A stretch of DNA of 64,000 nt from Eleusine coracana subsp. coracana (lineage: Eukaryota > Streptophyta > Magnoliopsida > Poales > Poaceae): contig CM064430.1 in the NCBI GenBank assembly GCA_032690845.1, positions 44,799,882-44,863,881 of the forward strand, given 5' to 3'. Below are positions 34,913-46,375 of this stretch, one piece after another (the stretch's first letter is position 1; every line of letters begins with the position of its first letter). Made by a program: the position numbers and the translations under genes. The notes under the pieces were generated by a model. It saw nothing but the letters and a program-made list of their open reading frames with translations, was not told the DNA's origin and did not search any database.

Positions 34913-36015
34913 CTAGGTCTTGTTCTTGGGCACCCACTTGTACGTTGCCGATCTCTCAAGACCAACAATGCACTTAGGCACCCATATGCTCTTGACCTTT
35001 CTCTTCTTGTTTGGTGGTCCCAAAGCCTTAGCTTTCACCTTGCCATCCTTGTTCCTAAAAACCTTGAAACGGGTGTTCTCATGGAACAAGTTAGCATTAG
35101 GTAAAGCAATGGAACTTCTCACCATAGGACAATCCTTGATGGTGTGGCCATCCTTGCAACACCTCTCGTAATAGTAGTCATCGATGAGAAGGGGTTTGAT
35201 CCATGCGGGGATGGAGTTACTCGTCCCAATGATGTTGATGGTGGCGAGATATGAGCCAAGTCCCTGGTGGGAGACATTGTTCACAAGGTTCCTCCCAAGA
35301 GTCTCCTTGTAGATGGCTCTACCACGTGTGAGCCTCTCGAAACCATCCATCACCATCTTCCTCTCTTCCTTGAGCTTATGATATTCCTTCAAAACAAATG
35401 ACTCAATGGAAGAAACCTTGACCGAGGTGGTTAGTTCATCACACATAGTACAAGCATCACTCTTAGATGAACTAGAGGAGGGAGAGACAAGGTTATCAAC
35501 ATTGATGGCCTCAAAAGTAAGTTCAAGGACCTCATACTTCTCACGTAGCTCTACATGATCACCCTTGAGTTTGTCATAACTCTTGTTTAGAGCCTCATGA
35601 GATGTGACAAGGTCCTTGAGTTCACTCTCAAGATCACCAACATCGTCCTTAGCCAACTTATATTCTTTTCTTACCACATCTAACATTTGGATTTCTTTAT
35701 GACGATGTCACGGGCTTGCTCAAGCATACTCCAAAGCTCGGCACAGATGAGCTCCTCATCATTGCTATCGTAGCTGCTCTCATCCTCACTCTCCCCAAGT
35801 TGGCTCATGACCATGAGAAAAGTGGGAGGTGGTGGAAGAGCTCGTGGAAATGTGGTCTTGATCATGGCTAGGCCGGCCACTTCACCATCATCACTTGAAG
35901 AGGAGGATGATTCACTTGAGTTGTCGCTTGTCCACTCCCTAACAAGAGCCTTGTGTGAGAACTTCTTCTTGAGCTCCTTTACTTTGCCCTTGTCTTTGTG
36001 TCTAGGATGGTATTC
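34913..36015 (-). pseudogene. SIRE-like gag: Ser-rich spacer, coiled coil and CCHC
   Basis: Two overlapping frames. The first gives KGKVKELKKKFSHKALVREW, a Ser run and FLMVMSQLGESEDESSYDSN. The second starts at 35686 with a long coiled coil (KDDVGDLESELKDLVTSHEA onward), then CCKDGHTIKDCP (CCHC knuckle) and ALGPPNKKRKVKSIWVPK. This follows the Gag spacer of SIRE/Maximus copia elements, where the coiled coil and WVPK repeats precede protease. No protease follows at the 3' side here. A frameshift near 35683 divides the frames. Confidence 0.7.
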
Positions 36016-36131
36016 TTATTGAGTGGGAGGAGTTCTAGGTGAAGTATCTAGTGCATCATGGATTGCTCGCTCTCTTGAGATATGAGTGTCTTGAATTTGC
36101 AATGAGGTGGGGGAATCCCTCATTTGGTTTC

Positions 36132-36625
36132 TTATCTTGGAGCTAGAGTTTGGAGTGGATGTGGGGGTGTTATGTCAAGAGCTTTGAGAAGTAGCTTGAG
36201 GTGAAGTATATGGAGAGAGTTGTGGCTCTCTTTATTTTCCTCATGGATAGGTAGATGCACTCTCATAGAATCTTGGGAGGATGTGGAAGGTGTGTCATTA
36301 GCATCTTGAGTAGGTTTTTGTACCTCAGAGGATGAGGTTGGTTGAGGTGGTGCAGTAGAGGGCTCATCAATATCACAATCATGGAGTAAGACCTCGCCCA
36401 CGGGCATGTTCCTCAATGGTTTGCTCATTGGTTCATCTCCAATGTTCACTTCATGGAATACTAGCCATTTCTTCGCATTCTCAAACATTGCACCATCCTC
36501 ATCAAATATGCACTTGAGTCCCATGTTACAAAGTTGAACATTGGTGAACATGGTTGGCTTCCCAGTCATATGTTAGGTGCACCCACTGTCAAGAGTCCAA
36601 TGAGTACCTCCACTCTTGTGGTTGA
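36132..36625 (-). pseudogene. protease active-site fragment fused to an IN-RT spacer fragment
   Basis: Minus-strand translation gives SGGTHWTLDSGCT, a stop, then HMTGKPTMFT. This is the copia protease motif with the usual Gln replaced by a stop. It is followed at once by GLKCIFDEDGAMFENAKK and a Ser/Pro/Gln-rich part ending TPSTSSQDSMRVH, like the linker between integrase and RT in SIRE elements. The integrase between them is deleted. It lies upstream of the gag spacer in the direction of reading, which is out of canonical order. Confidence 0.6.
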
Positions 36626-36803
36626 CCTTGGTGGTAGCCATAAGATAAGCACTAGAGGAAGAAGGGTTAGTATCCAAAGCATTGCTTAATTGACTTGCAC
36701 TAACCTCATCATGATGAACCATGAGACCATCCTCATAATTAGGGATTCTTGCAATCCCTTTTTAAATTCTCCTCCGTATAGGATGGTGGGGAGCACGATA
36801 CCT

Positions 36804-37136
36804 CTATTGTTCATGACCATCCCCCATATGCACATTGTCAAGGTCGATAAAGTAATGGGGAGGATGATAGAGGTTGGTGACATGCTCAAGCACGTGTCCC
36901 ACTTGTGAGTGGAGCACAAGTATAATCCTCATTGCTCTCTCAATTGAGAGCTCAAGCCTTCTATTGATTACCTCCTCAACCAAGAAACCCCTCTCATGAG
37001 TTGTGATTTGCATGAGACACTTGTCAATCATTTCATGTGATGCAATCCTCCGTAGTCCCCTGAAAGAGTTTATCCTACACACAAGATCATAAATGCATAA
37101 GAGAGTCTCACAAAGGTCATCATTCGGATTTCTCAC
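36804..37136 (-). CDS. unrecognised ORF inside the SIRE-like element
   Basis: 110 codons with blocks RNPNDDLCETLLCIYDLVCR and ERGFLVEEVINRRLELSIER. No family is recognised with confidence. The pattern of short helices and the position suggest remnants of copia gag, but this is a guess. It is followed by a PPHYF tail and a stop. Confidence 0.3.
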   Translation of the reverse strand: MRNPNDDLCETLLCIYDLVCRINSFRGLRRIASHEMIDKCLMQITTHERGFLVEEVINRRLELSIERAMRIILVLHSQVGHVLEHVTNLYHPPHYFIDLDNVHMGDGHEQ

Positions 37137-37462
37137 AAATTTATCAAATGGAAAGAATTAATCCTGTTGGTGAGCTCGACGAAGATGCCAATGTTGATCT
37201 TGTGGTGGACGAGGTGGAGGCGTCAGAGCCGTAGTGATGAGATCGATCATCTCAAATGATCGTGTGAGCACTATGGTCGGCGCTCCTCCTATACCAATGT
37301 GTGGTTCACCTGAAGTGTTTGGAGTAGAACTTGGAATGGCACTTGAGGTAGAGCTTGATGATGCGCTTGATGATAAACTTGGTGAAGGTCTTGCTCCGAA
37401 GGGGTTGTAGAAGCTATTGCAAGGCAAACTCGTAGAGGGATCAAAAAAGTTTGAACTTGAAG

Positions 37463-38107
37463 CTACTTCTTTCCCTTTTCTTGAAGATGCTTTATTGTTT
37501 GCCTTGAATGGCTTCTTCCCATCAAGCTTACGGTGATCTCCTCATCCTTGAAGAGTAGCCCGATCACATCATCAACAAAAAGATTCTTGTCCATGATGAG
37601 ATCAAGGGTGATGTAGAGGAGCTTGCTGCTAGGGAGCAAGGTGAGGATCTTCTCGACAATCAATAACTTGGGGAGCTCAAAAATAGTTGTTGCAATTCTG
37701 TCCACAATACCTCACAAGCGAATAAGAGAGTCAAGTAAGTCCTCATTGTCATTAGCATGAAAAACAAAGAACCCCTCAACAAGTGAGTTACTAGCATGAT
37801 CAATAAAAAGCTCACAATCATCATCAATCCTAGTCATGCTAGTGGAGCAAGCAAGATCAAGAGACACACCATCAATCATCACATTAGGCACACTAGTAGA
37901 GCAACCTATCAAGTCAACACTAGAAGAATCTAGGCACTCACTAGAACTAGGCACATCAACACAATCATCATCATACACATGATCATCGATAAAGGTATTG
38001 GCAAAGTCCACAAGAGTATCCATCAACTCATCCGGAATCATGGTATTTAGGTAGCTTTTAAAGCGATCCTTCCATGAGTCATGACCCGGCCCCGAATGGG
38101 ATGACAT
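37463..38107 (-). pseudogene. first ORF region of the SIRE-like element, one in-frame stop
   Basis: Begins with ATG at 38107, about 55 bases after the PBS, MSSHSGPGHDSWKDRFKSYL. It is acidic (many Asp), with a stop between SLIRL and GIVDRIATTIFELP in the same frame, and continues to 37463. The later part (LIVEKILTLLPSSKLLYITL, LFVDDVIGLL) resembles the Gag block around the LPxSW and LIGSL motifs of copia elements. Position supports a Gag N-terminal role; the identity is tentative. Confidence 0.4.
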
Positions 38108-38160
38108 CCCAACTCAATATGGCCACTACTCAAGGCGGTTAAGCCTTATAATAAGCATTT

Positions 38161-38173
38161 GGCTCTGATACCA
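38161..38173 (-). promoter_or_regulatory. primer-binding site (initiator Met-tRNA type)
   Basis: The minus strand reads TGGTATCAGAGCC two bases after the CTTTCA end of the 5' LTR, an exact match to the usual plant LTR-element PBS. Confidence 0.92.
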
Positions 38174-38175
38174 CT

Positions 38176-40213
38176 TGAAAGGACCGAGTGACCAAGAGGG
38201 GGGGGTGAATCAGGAACTTGCACTACGTACCAAATTCGCCAATTCCTAAAATCGACTACTCAAAACAACTCCTACACAATCCTAGTGGTGATCACACTAG
38301 CAAGATAATGAACCTATGAAAGGAACAACAACCTAAGCATACTAGTGGATCACACAAAAAGCAATACAGCTCCTATGCAATCCTAGTGGTGATCACACTA
38401 GAAAGATAATAGTCCTATAGAAGAAACAACAAGCTAAGTATACTAGTGGATCACACAAAGACAATACAACTCCTATGTAAGCTAGTTACCAAAGATACGC
38501 GGAAGCAAACAACTAGCTAGCAAAGAGTTCTACTCAAGCAAAGCTACTATATCAACAAGCATATAGAAAGCACACAAGCATGAGTAGCACAATACATACT
38601 AGGGTGATCACTCAAGCCAAAGTAACTCCTATACATCCTAGTGATCAAGTATGAAGGCTAAGCACTACTAGCAAGTAAAGAAGCCTATTCATACAAGACT
38701 ACAAGATAGTCAACTAAAGCAAGGTAAGCACATAAGCATGAATAGCACGGTATGTAAATACAGAAAGTAAAACATCATAGTAGAAGTAGAGTAAAAGATG
38801 GCTCATGACTTTTTCCTAAGGTCTCGGAAGGATGGCACCTTCCCCTACTCTTCGTTGGACCAATCCCGCCAGAGTTCTGATTCCTCCCGCCATCAAGTGG
38901 AGTTCTCGCCCACGAGCCCGTGATCACTCCTCGAGTGAAGACATGGTGTGCGTCACCGCTGCACAAAACACAAGCTCGCCTCCCTCGAGAACTTGCCGGA
39001 CTCCTCGAGCCGATACGGGCGCACACTATTGTTGCCCCTTTCACTGGTGGATTCAAACCGTATACAAACATGTGACGGCCTTCACAACCAATCACGATAG
39101 GCTCGTTCACTGACACCTAACCGGTCTAGGTCTCACCATAGACCAAGAGTAACAACCTAGATCACACCCTCAAGGACACCATAGCCTTAGATGTGCATCA
39201 ATGCTCATGTTACTCTCACTAGCACTCTCAAGATATCCAATATCCTCTCCTAGTGCTCCTCTCTTGGCCCTTTGGCTCCCAATAGATGCTCTCAGCAATC
39301 CCAATGGCCAAAGGCAGTCTCCAAGACCCCAGCAACGAGTTTATATAGGCTCCCAACCTCAAACTAGTCGTTGCTCCATGAATTCACCTTTCTAGACGTA
39401 CTGACCGTACAGTCTGGTCTCTCCCAGAGCGGACCTTCCGGTCACTCTAGTAACGGCTCTCCTAGCCGTTGGCTCAACTGTGTCCAGGCAAATTCCTCAT
39501 ACTGACAGGACTGTCTGGTCAGTAGATCGGACCGTCCGGTCTGTCATTGTCAGACTCCAGAACGTTGGCTTCCTCTCTGCACTGTTCCTCAGCTGAACTG
39601 ACCGTACGGTCCAGTCACCTGACCATACCGTCCGGTCTCTATAGCTCCTGCACAGTAAGATTCCTCGCTCCTCGCTAGAAGTCCCAGACAACTCCACATA
39701 GTGACCGTACAGTCCGGTATCCACTGACCCCTCTGTCCGGTCTCTATGTCCAGAAGCTGAAACTTGTCGTCCTCGCTTGACTTCGTTTTTTGGCTTCTTC
39801 CAACAGCTCATTGGCTTCTCCACTGTCACCTAGTGCCTGTGATTTCACCGAGCATTCAAGCATATCACCGACTAGACTTGACCTAAGAGAAATGACCTAG
39901 ACCCCCTTGATAGTCCGGTTTTTCCTATGGACTCAAAGCCCTAACAACTAGACCAGTATTCCCAACACTTGCTCCATAGCTTGTCCTCAGCTTTGATCCA
40001 TCTCCATCAACCCTTGGACTCCATCAAGCTCATCAAGCCTCCATGCTTGTGGTCATTGTCATCAACCGCCAAGGCAACCATCAATCATCATAAGATAGAT
40101 AAGGTTTCCTACACGCACAACATTCGTGTAGATATTAATCATATTTTATGTTTATCATTCATCACCAAAACAAATCATATCTTAGGGTGACCTCAATGGT
40201 CATGAACCTTACA
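38176..40213 (-). repeat. 5' LTR of the SIRE-like element
   Basis: Minus-strand start TGTAAGGTTCATGACC and end CCTTTCA. Carries the same motif set as its partner, including the CCGGTC/GACCG palindromes at about 39400-39750. Confidence 0.92.
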
Positions 40214-40692
40214 CACGCCTATGCCCGTGGAGATGCCGCCACACCTAATGAAACCTACGCCTCCATCATCTTCCTCCTCTTCTGCAAAAAGGGATCGTTG
40301 CAGAGATTTCTGGTAGGCCAAGGCGGAGGAGAGAGAGGGTCTTCTCTAGGTCACCGCCATCGTTTGATCCATACTTCATCAAGAGCCGCCAAATTTGGCC
40401 GGGATTGTGTAGGTTTGAGGAATTGGGAGAAGAAGAGAGTACCGAGCTAGAGGAAGGGGAGAACAGCATGAGCCTGGGCTCAGTTGAGGAAGTGGGCCTC
40501 AATGGCACAACTCTGTAGTTTCTTTCAACTAGTCATGGGCAGTGGGTCTTTTGCCAATCCAAGCTGAAATAAGCACATCTTTAGGAGATTATTAGATTAT
40601 GATAATCTGCCCTCTAGATTAATTAATCTAGCCATATAATATGTCATGTTAATTAATCTAGGTGGATTATAAGCTAAAACAAACAACCCCTA
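40214..40692. other. right half of the TIR-bounded segment split by the SIRE-like insertion
   Basis: Continues after the second CACGC. GC-rich sequence with a weak open frame on the minus strand (40266-40508) gives way to taatctaga-rich sequence and the terminus aaacaaacaacccct. No gene family recognised. See the left half at 31069-31451. Confidence 0.4.
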
Positions 40693-40861
40693 ATACTCAC
40701 TCCTAATCTTTTCCTCATCAAAAAGGAAAAATCAAATCTGTACTTCCCTAAAAAAAATGTGTACTTCCCTGGTCTTTGACAGTAATACTATGTTAAGAAG
40801 ATGTCGTGAATTCCATTGATATGCTTGGATAAAAAAATTCCTCAATATAGACCTTATATTT

Positions 40862-41226
40862 GTAAAGTCTATTTTACCCTCCTAAATAATTCACTTTGCC
40901 TATTTAACCCTCGTAACAAATCTTGACTCAATTTACTTTCTAAACAACTTAACTTGATCCAATCAATCCCTGATTTTAATTTGTTCTTTTTTTGTTTCTC
41001 AACATGCAAGCTTAATTTGAAACTCAAATTTTATGTAATAATAGATCATGCAAAAACCAATCTAAAAATAATTACCTCCATGATTTTCTGAAACAAATAA
41101 AACAACATTCAATTGGGATTGTATTGCACAAACTCGAATTGTTAGGCAGAGTAAACTAAGCCGTGATTTTGTTCTGGGTTAAATAGATAGAGTGAATTAT
41201 TTAGAGGAGTAAAATGAACTTTTTGT
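40862..41226. repeat. MITE, about 365 bp
   Basis: The left end AAAGTCTATTTTACCCTCCTAAATAATTCAC pairs with the reverse complement of the right end AAAAAGTTCATTTTACTCCTCTAAATAATTCAC. AT-rich and noncoding. Related to 7970-8465. Confidence 0.7.
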
Positions 41227-42004
41227 TATTTCTTTGGTGATATTTCCTAGTTCCTTCTCTTTTATTTTTAAATCTCTGTTTTCCATTTGTTTGGCTACCT
41301 TTTTCTTGTTGATGTTGGTACAAAACGATGAGTATATTAGACCTAAACTTTCTTGCTCTGCCTGGGTAAAGTTCTCATGCTGTATATGCCTTCAAGAAAT
41401 TTCAGCTCTCTTTTACCATTGGTTGAAGAGGGCTTGACTTGACTCTGATATTGTTATTGCTAGATCTTTGACAACATCAGTACGAAATGGTAATGGTGAA
41501 GATGAGTGGTTGATGTAAAGGGTCTGTACTTTTGAAAACAATAATGCAGTCTCTTTTTTATTTGCAAATTCGAACATTTTAGTACAATAACGTTTAAGAA
41601 AGATACTCCCGAATTAGACAACACAACCTTACTCAAGGTTTGAACATTACATATATCGATCAAGCCGCATGGCACACCGCATTAGATTTGTTGACCTCAA
41701 GTTAACTATGTATTTAGTTTCCTACAAAAACACCGCCAGAAATGGTGGAGAAAAGGTTCTTTATTTGGTCATTTAGTTTTATATTATAGAAAATTTATTG
41801 GCCATAATATCATTGAAACGTTTTAGAAAATTGTTGAAGTATGTAGAAGTAGTTTATTAAGTTGTTGCCACCTCTAAAATCTGTGTAGAGATTAGAGAAT
41901 AGTTTAGATAAGAAATATACCAGATTTATTTTATTTTTGGAAAAAACTTGAAATCCAACAACACGCGGAGTCAGGAGGGGAAAAGAGGACAGAAAGGTCG
42001 CCAG
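41227..42004. other. upstream region of the lipase gene
   Basis: AT-rich, no other gene recognised. The promoter of the lipase gene is expected between about 41700 and 42000. GC content rises sharply at 41950-42220, where the 5' leader exon is proposed. Confidence 0.45.
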
Positions 42005-42219
42005 CCAGATGCCGTCATCTTCCTCCCTTCTCGTCTGTTGAGTGTTGACTAGCCGCTCCAACCGCCGGTCGCTGCTTCTGGAGTTCTTACCTTACCTCTT
42101 TACCTGGCCGCGAAGAAAGGCAGCTGGGCTTGCAGACGCTTCCCGGCGACTACCCCTGTCTCGCCTCGATCTCTCCACCTGCTCGTCTCAGATGCCTCTC
42201 TTCCTGCGGCTTCTTCGGG
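42005..42219 (+). other. proposed 5' leader exon of the lipase gene
   Basis: GC-rich, pyrimidine-rich block ending at a good donor (CGGG, then GTGAGATTT at 42220). It would splice to the acceptor CCGTTTTCAG at 42944-42953, giving a second leader segment 42954-43005. The 5' boundary is approximate. It holds an upstream ATG at 42192. Confidence 0.5.
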
Positions 42220-43006
42220 GTGAGATTTCCTTCACCCATCATATACACCTTTAGTTCCTTTGACTGTCTGTCATTTGAGCTTGGAGCTCTTAGAATAATT
42301 TCTTGCTTCAGTAATTTATTGATATTTTCATGCAATAGGATTAGAATAGTAGTGTATCAAGGAGTTTGGATGCTTCTGTGAGGACCCTTGTTTATTTCCC
42401 TGTAAAATTAGTGTTTTTTTCTAAACAAAAAATTAGTGCTATTTGGATTGGTTCTTGGTCAATGGAAGCACCAGGTGGTGCCCCCTTTTTCAATTACATC
42501 AGTTGAGCGAGTACAGGCTTGGCAACTCCTTTGGAGATTGCCTGAACTATTAGCATTGGTAACAAGACATACATCTGTGTTAATCGGAGGTTACAAGAGG
42601 AAAAAGGGAAGAAAGAAAAACTAACACACACTCACTCAAGAGCTTAGAAACTAAGGGGATAATCGGCTACTGCAATGTCTAAGACGATCTTGATAAGCAG
42701 ATTGGTGGAAGTGGTGAAATTGCTGGGAACCTGTCCTCGCATTCTAAAACTTCATTTCAATATTCTTCATATGTTTTCCTTTGTTTCTTGAGGCGGTCCA
42801 TCTCAGCATTCTGCAGTCCCTCTGAATTTATAGTGGGTATTTTTTTCGTCTAATTATTCCCAGGACGCCAAAAGTCATGGATTGATTGGATTGGAAGCAT
42901 TTCGTGCAGCCTCTCTGAATGATTCGACCATTTGTTTATGTCCCCGTTTTCAGGTCATCCATCACTCAGTATAACAGAACTGAATTCTGAGGTTCTGTTT
43001 ATGTGA
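42192..43006 (+). promoter_or_regulatory. upstream ORF ending in ATGTGATG at the lipase start
   Basis: If the leader intron 42220-42953 is removed, the ATG at 42192 opens a 26-codon frame whose last codons are TTT ATG TGA (43001-43006). The final A of TGA is the first base of the main ATG (43006). Even without splicing, ATG TGA at 43001-43006 is a minimal start-stop ORF overlapping the main start by one base. Such an arrangement commonly limits translation to reinitiation or leaky scanning. Confidence 0.55.
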
Positions 43007-46000
43007 TGTCAATTGCGTGCTGCTTGCCGGTTGTGGAGTGTGTGTACTGCCTGGCATGTGCACGGTGGACTTGGCAGAAGTGTCTCCACTCTGGTGGTTA
43101 CGACAGCGAGACGTGGGGATTTGCATCAGCCACAGAGTTTGAGCCTGTGCCCCATATGTGCCGGCTGATCCTCTCAGTCTATGAGGATGACCTAGAGAAT
43201 CCACAATGGGCGCCCGCGGGGGGTTATGGCATGAATCCGCGGTGGGTGGTGCATCGGAAGACATACGAGGACACACACGGTCATGCTCCCACATACCTGC
43301 TCTATGTTGACCACCAGCACTCTGATGTCGTGGTTGCTGTCCGGGGCATGAACATGGCCAAAGAGAGCGACTATGCCTTGCTATTGGACAACAAGCTTGG
43401 CCAGAGGAGGTTTGATGGTGGCTATGTGCACAATGGCTTGCTCAAGGCCGCGGAGTGGGTATTTGATGTGGAATGTGATGTTCTGAGGGACCTTCTGGAA
43501 AGGAATCCAGGTTACACGCTCACGTTTGCTGGGCATTCACTTGGTTCCGGTGTTGTGGCAATGCTGGCTCTGGTGGCAGTGCATAATAGGGAGCGGCTGG
43601 GTGGTATAGATAGGAAGAGGATACGGTGCTTTGCAATGGCACCTGCCCGCTGCATGTCGCTCAATCTTGCTGTCCGTTATGCTGATATCATCAACGCTGT
43701 TGTTCTTCAGGTAATCGCACCACTCTATACCTGCTTTGCAGCTATGTAAGGCTTAAATTGTGTGCCAGCATAGAATTCAGTTATATTGTTAGTTATTACC
43801 ACTTCAAAGTAAAACACAAAGCGTCCTTTTACTTATTTCTTAGCAATTTGCGTTCACAATCACAACCAGTTATGCTATATGCTAAACTGTTCTTGCAAGT
43901 GGCGTGCATGTTTCTGATGTACCCTCTTTGTGTGTTCAGTGTGTTCTTCTCTTGATTTGCCTTTCCTGTTCATGTTATGTTTTATTGTAATTGGACGATT
44001 TTTTCCATCTTAATACAAAGGCACACACTTTGCATATTCTTTTAAAAAAGCAGTTCTGTAGCAGTAAGTTAGATCGAGAAGTCCAGCTGAAACCTGCTTA
44101 TGTTTCTTCTGATATTCGTATTCATTAAAACAGGATGATTTTTTGCCTCGCACAGACATTCCTTTGGAAGACATCTTCAAGTCACTTTTCTGGTAATAGG
44201 ACTTGTTTTTCTGTATTATCATTTTATCAACATGACAACTTGTTTTGTAGGGATTTATGATCTGTGCATCTTTTCAGGGTACCTGATGTAGTCCTCTTTG
44301 TACAGCTTGCCATGTCTTTTATGTGGAAGGTGCCTCATAGACACATGTATACCTGAAAGTGCGATGCTGAGAGATCCAAGGCGCTTGTATGCACCAGGCC
44401 GTCTCTACCACATAGTTGAAAGGAAGCCTTTCAGGTATTTGTTTGCTTTGTGTTTCTAAATATTCTGATTGTTGCAACCCATGTAAGTACAACACTGCAC
44501 ACCTATAAATCATCTGCGAAAAGTAAGATATACTTCAACACTGATCTTTCAGATATACTTTTTTTTTTCTCTCGGAAAACACAGGAGAGCTGCGCTTCAT
44601 TATATTAAGAAGAAAAGCGGGATAAGAACCCGAGTTACACATCAACACACACCACCCTTTTTCTGTTTACATTCACGCCTGTTACTAGACGAAAAGACGA
44701 CCACACACACACACACCCCAACCTACTGGTCTGCACCGATGACTGACGATGAAAGGGAAGACAGGCCGCCCCAGCCATCTCCCAAGTGTGCCTTTCATCA
44801 TGTACAGCCATGAGTGCCCGAGACAAGCTTGGGACTAGTCCACCAAACACACACCCATTGCGATGCGTTATTTTACTGGTGGTTTTTCATGTTAATATCA
44901 AAAAAGGTTATTCTAGTTTTTCAGTAGCTTGTCTTACTAAAATAATGAAGTGAAAAATCATACAATTACTGTTTCATGTTTCCTAGTTTGATAAAATCAT
45001 ACAATTATTTGAGATTTTTTTTATTCATAAAGAAACTGCTTATTGCTTCAGATGTGGAAGATATCCCCCTGTTGTAAGAACAGCAGTTCCGGTGGATGGC
45101 CGATTCGAGCATGTTATTCTCTCTTGCAATGCAACATCTGACCATGCTATTATATGGATTGAAAGAGAAGGCCAAAGGGCGCTGGATGTAAGTCTAATTA
45201 ACATAACCTGTTTGTGATGCTTAGAAAAGTGGTAATGGTTTGTTGCAAGTAGAACCTGGCCATCACTATTTCACATTTATGCAAGCAAAGATTTCAAGAC
45301 AATCTTCCTCTTTTTTTTTTTCATGATCTCATGAGAGAAAATTTTATATTATTGTTGTTGTACCTTTAGCATCAGTCAGTTTGATCGAGAAAGTTCCTTA
45401 CTGGCCATAAATTTTTTTTTGTGTTTCCTTATTGGCCATAAAAAAAATTCAACTTCCCTAGTGGCCATCGAGTTAAAATTTATTTTGCCTTATTGGCCAT
45501 CATAGTGTTAAAGTTATAGAAGAAAAGTCTCTTTTTTGCCCAAGGTAGCATATTTGTGGCCACCGGTCCTTATTAACATGAAACTAGAAAAAAAATACCA
45601 GTTAATATTTAATTTGCAAATCTGAACATCATGAGTATGTATTTTTTGAATATTTGGCAGCAACAATATGTATTTTTAACATTAGTAAAAATAATGTTTC
45701 TGCTAAATAAAACTTAAAAGTGCATACTCATGTTTTGTTGATATTAACAAATTATATTAACTTAATTCTGCGATTACAAGGAACATTTGCAGAAAATTGT
45801 TGTTAGGGGCGAAAGTGACTTTTCTTTTTCAACTTTAACACTAGGATGGCCAATAAGGAGAAAATTTTGAAACCAATGGCCACTAGGGAAGTTCAACATT
45901 TTTTATGGCCAATAAGGAATCAAATTTTTTTCTGATGGCCAATAAGGAATCAACATTATGCTGAAACGATTTATAAAAGCTATTTGCAATTGCAACACAT

Positions 46001-46375
46001 AGTTTTCGGTGAGCGAGCATTTCAGGAGTGCACAAATGGCATCAAAACTAATAGTTCATACCCTTTCAGTTGATGTTGGAGAACGAGAGGACCACAAAAG
46101 CACCTGAAATTCAAAAGATGGACGATCAGATCACCATAACGAGGGACCATGACGAGGAACGACAGGTGGCTCTGAGGCGTGCAGTTGCTCTAGGGGTTGC
46201 TGATGTTAATGTGCCATCAACATATGGCACATTCGATGAGAATATGAACCCTGAAGCTGATGAAGCTTCTCCAGTGCTCTCGGACAGTGGCAGGCGCAGG
46301 GCGTGGGGTGAGTGGATCACAAGGATTTTCGAGAAGGATGAATCTGGGCAAATGGTTCCACGGAGATTATGTTGA
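43006..46375 (+). CDS. class 3 lipase, plant calmodulin-binding heat-shock protein type
   Basis: Five coding exons: 43006-43710, 44134-44192, 44306-44434, 45052-45187, 46070-46375. All introns are GT-AG, giving 444 residues. The first exon holds a Cys-rich hydrophobic N terminus (CCLPVVECVYCLACARW), the conserved SETWGFA and YLLYVDH segments and the nucleophile elbow GHSLG (residues 176-180, catalytic Ser178). Later exons give DDFLPRTDIPLEDIFKSLF, DPRRLYAPGRLYHIVERKPF and SCNATSDHAIIWIERE, all typical of the plant family related to sn-1-specific diacylglycerol lipases. Likely a membrane-associated acylglycerol hydrolase; the substrate is unproven. Introns 3 and 4 carry a LINE fragment and a foldback MITE. 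The exon-3 acceptor TACAG at 44305 was chosen over CAG at about 44278 because it keeps the frame. Confidence 0.92.
44559..44872 (-). mobile_element. LINE 3' fragment in lipase intron 3
   Basis: T run at 44559 (poly(A) on the minus strand) and 3' UTR words shared with 8835-8900 (ctctcgg, caggagagctgcg, tcattatattaag). Minus-strand coding remnant HRNGCVFGGLVPSLSRALMA then WEMAGAACL is the end of ORF2. Only about 310 bases long. Confidence 0.8.
45392..45955. repeat. foldback MITE in lipase intron 4
   Basis: Arms of about 125 bases (45392-45515 and 45831-45955) are inverted copies. Each has several ATGGCCAATAAGG or CCTTATTGGCCAT units, a CTTCCCTAGTGGCCAT unit and, at the inner edge, TAGTGTTAAAGTT. 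The loop is AT-rich. No coding capacity. Confidence 0.8.

Larger units (their letters stand above)
31452..40213 (-). mobile_element. SIRE/Maximus-like copia relative, non-autonomous, complete with TSD
   Basis: Two LTRs of about 2.03 kb (31452-33483 and 38176-40213) are flanked by a perfect 5-base duplication CACGC (31447-31451, 40214-40218). On the minus strand a consensus PBS (TGGTATCAGAGCC, 38173-38161) follows the right LTR, and a PPT (AAAAAGGGGGAGA) precedes the left LTR. The 4.7 kb interior encodes only gag-like and fragmentary pieces; integrase core, RT and RNase H were not found. Mobilisation would have depended on proteins from related elements. LTR copies show many differences, so it is not young. 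Confidence 0.9.

Noticed and set aside
44278..44305. Acceptor TTTTCAG at about 44278 for lipase exon 3
   Set aside because: Gives a frame with a stop (the TGATGTAG stretch). The next acceptor, TACAG at 44305, restores the conserved protein.
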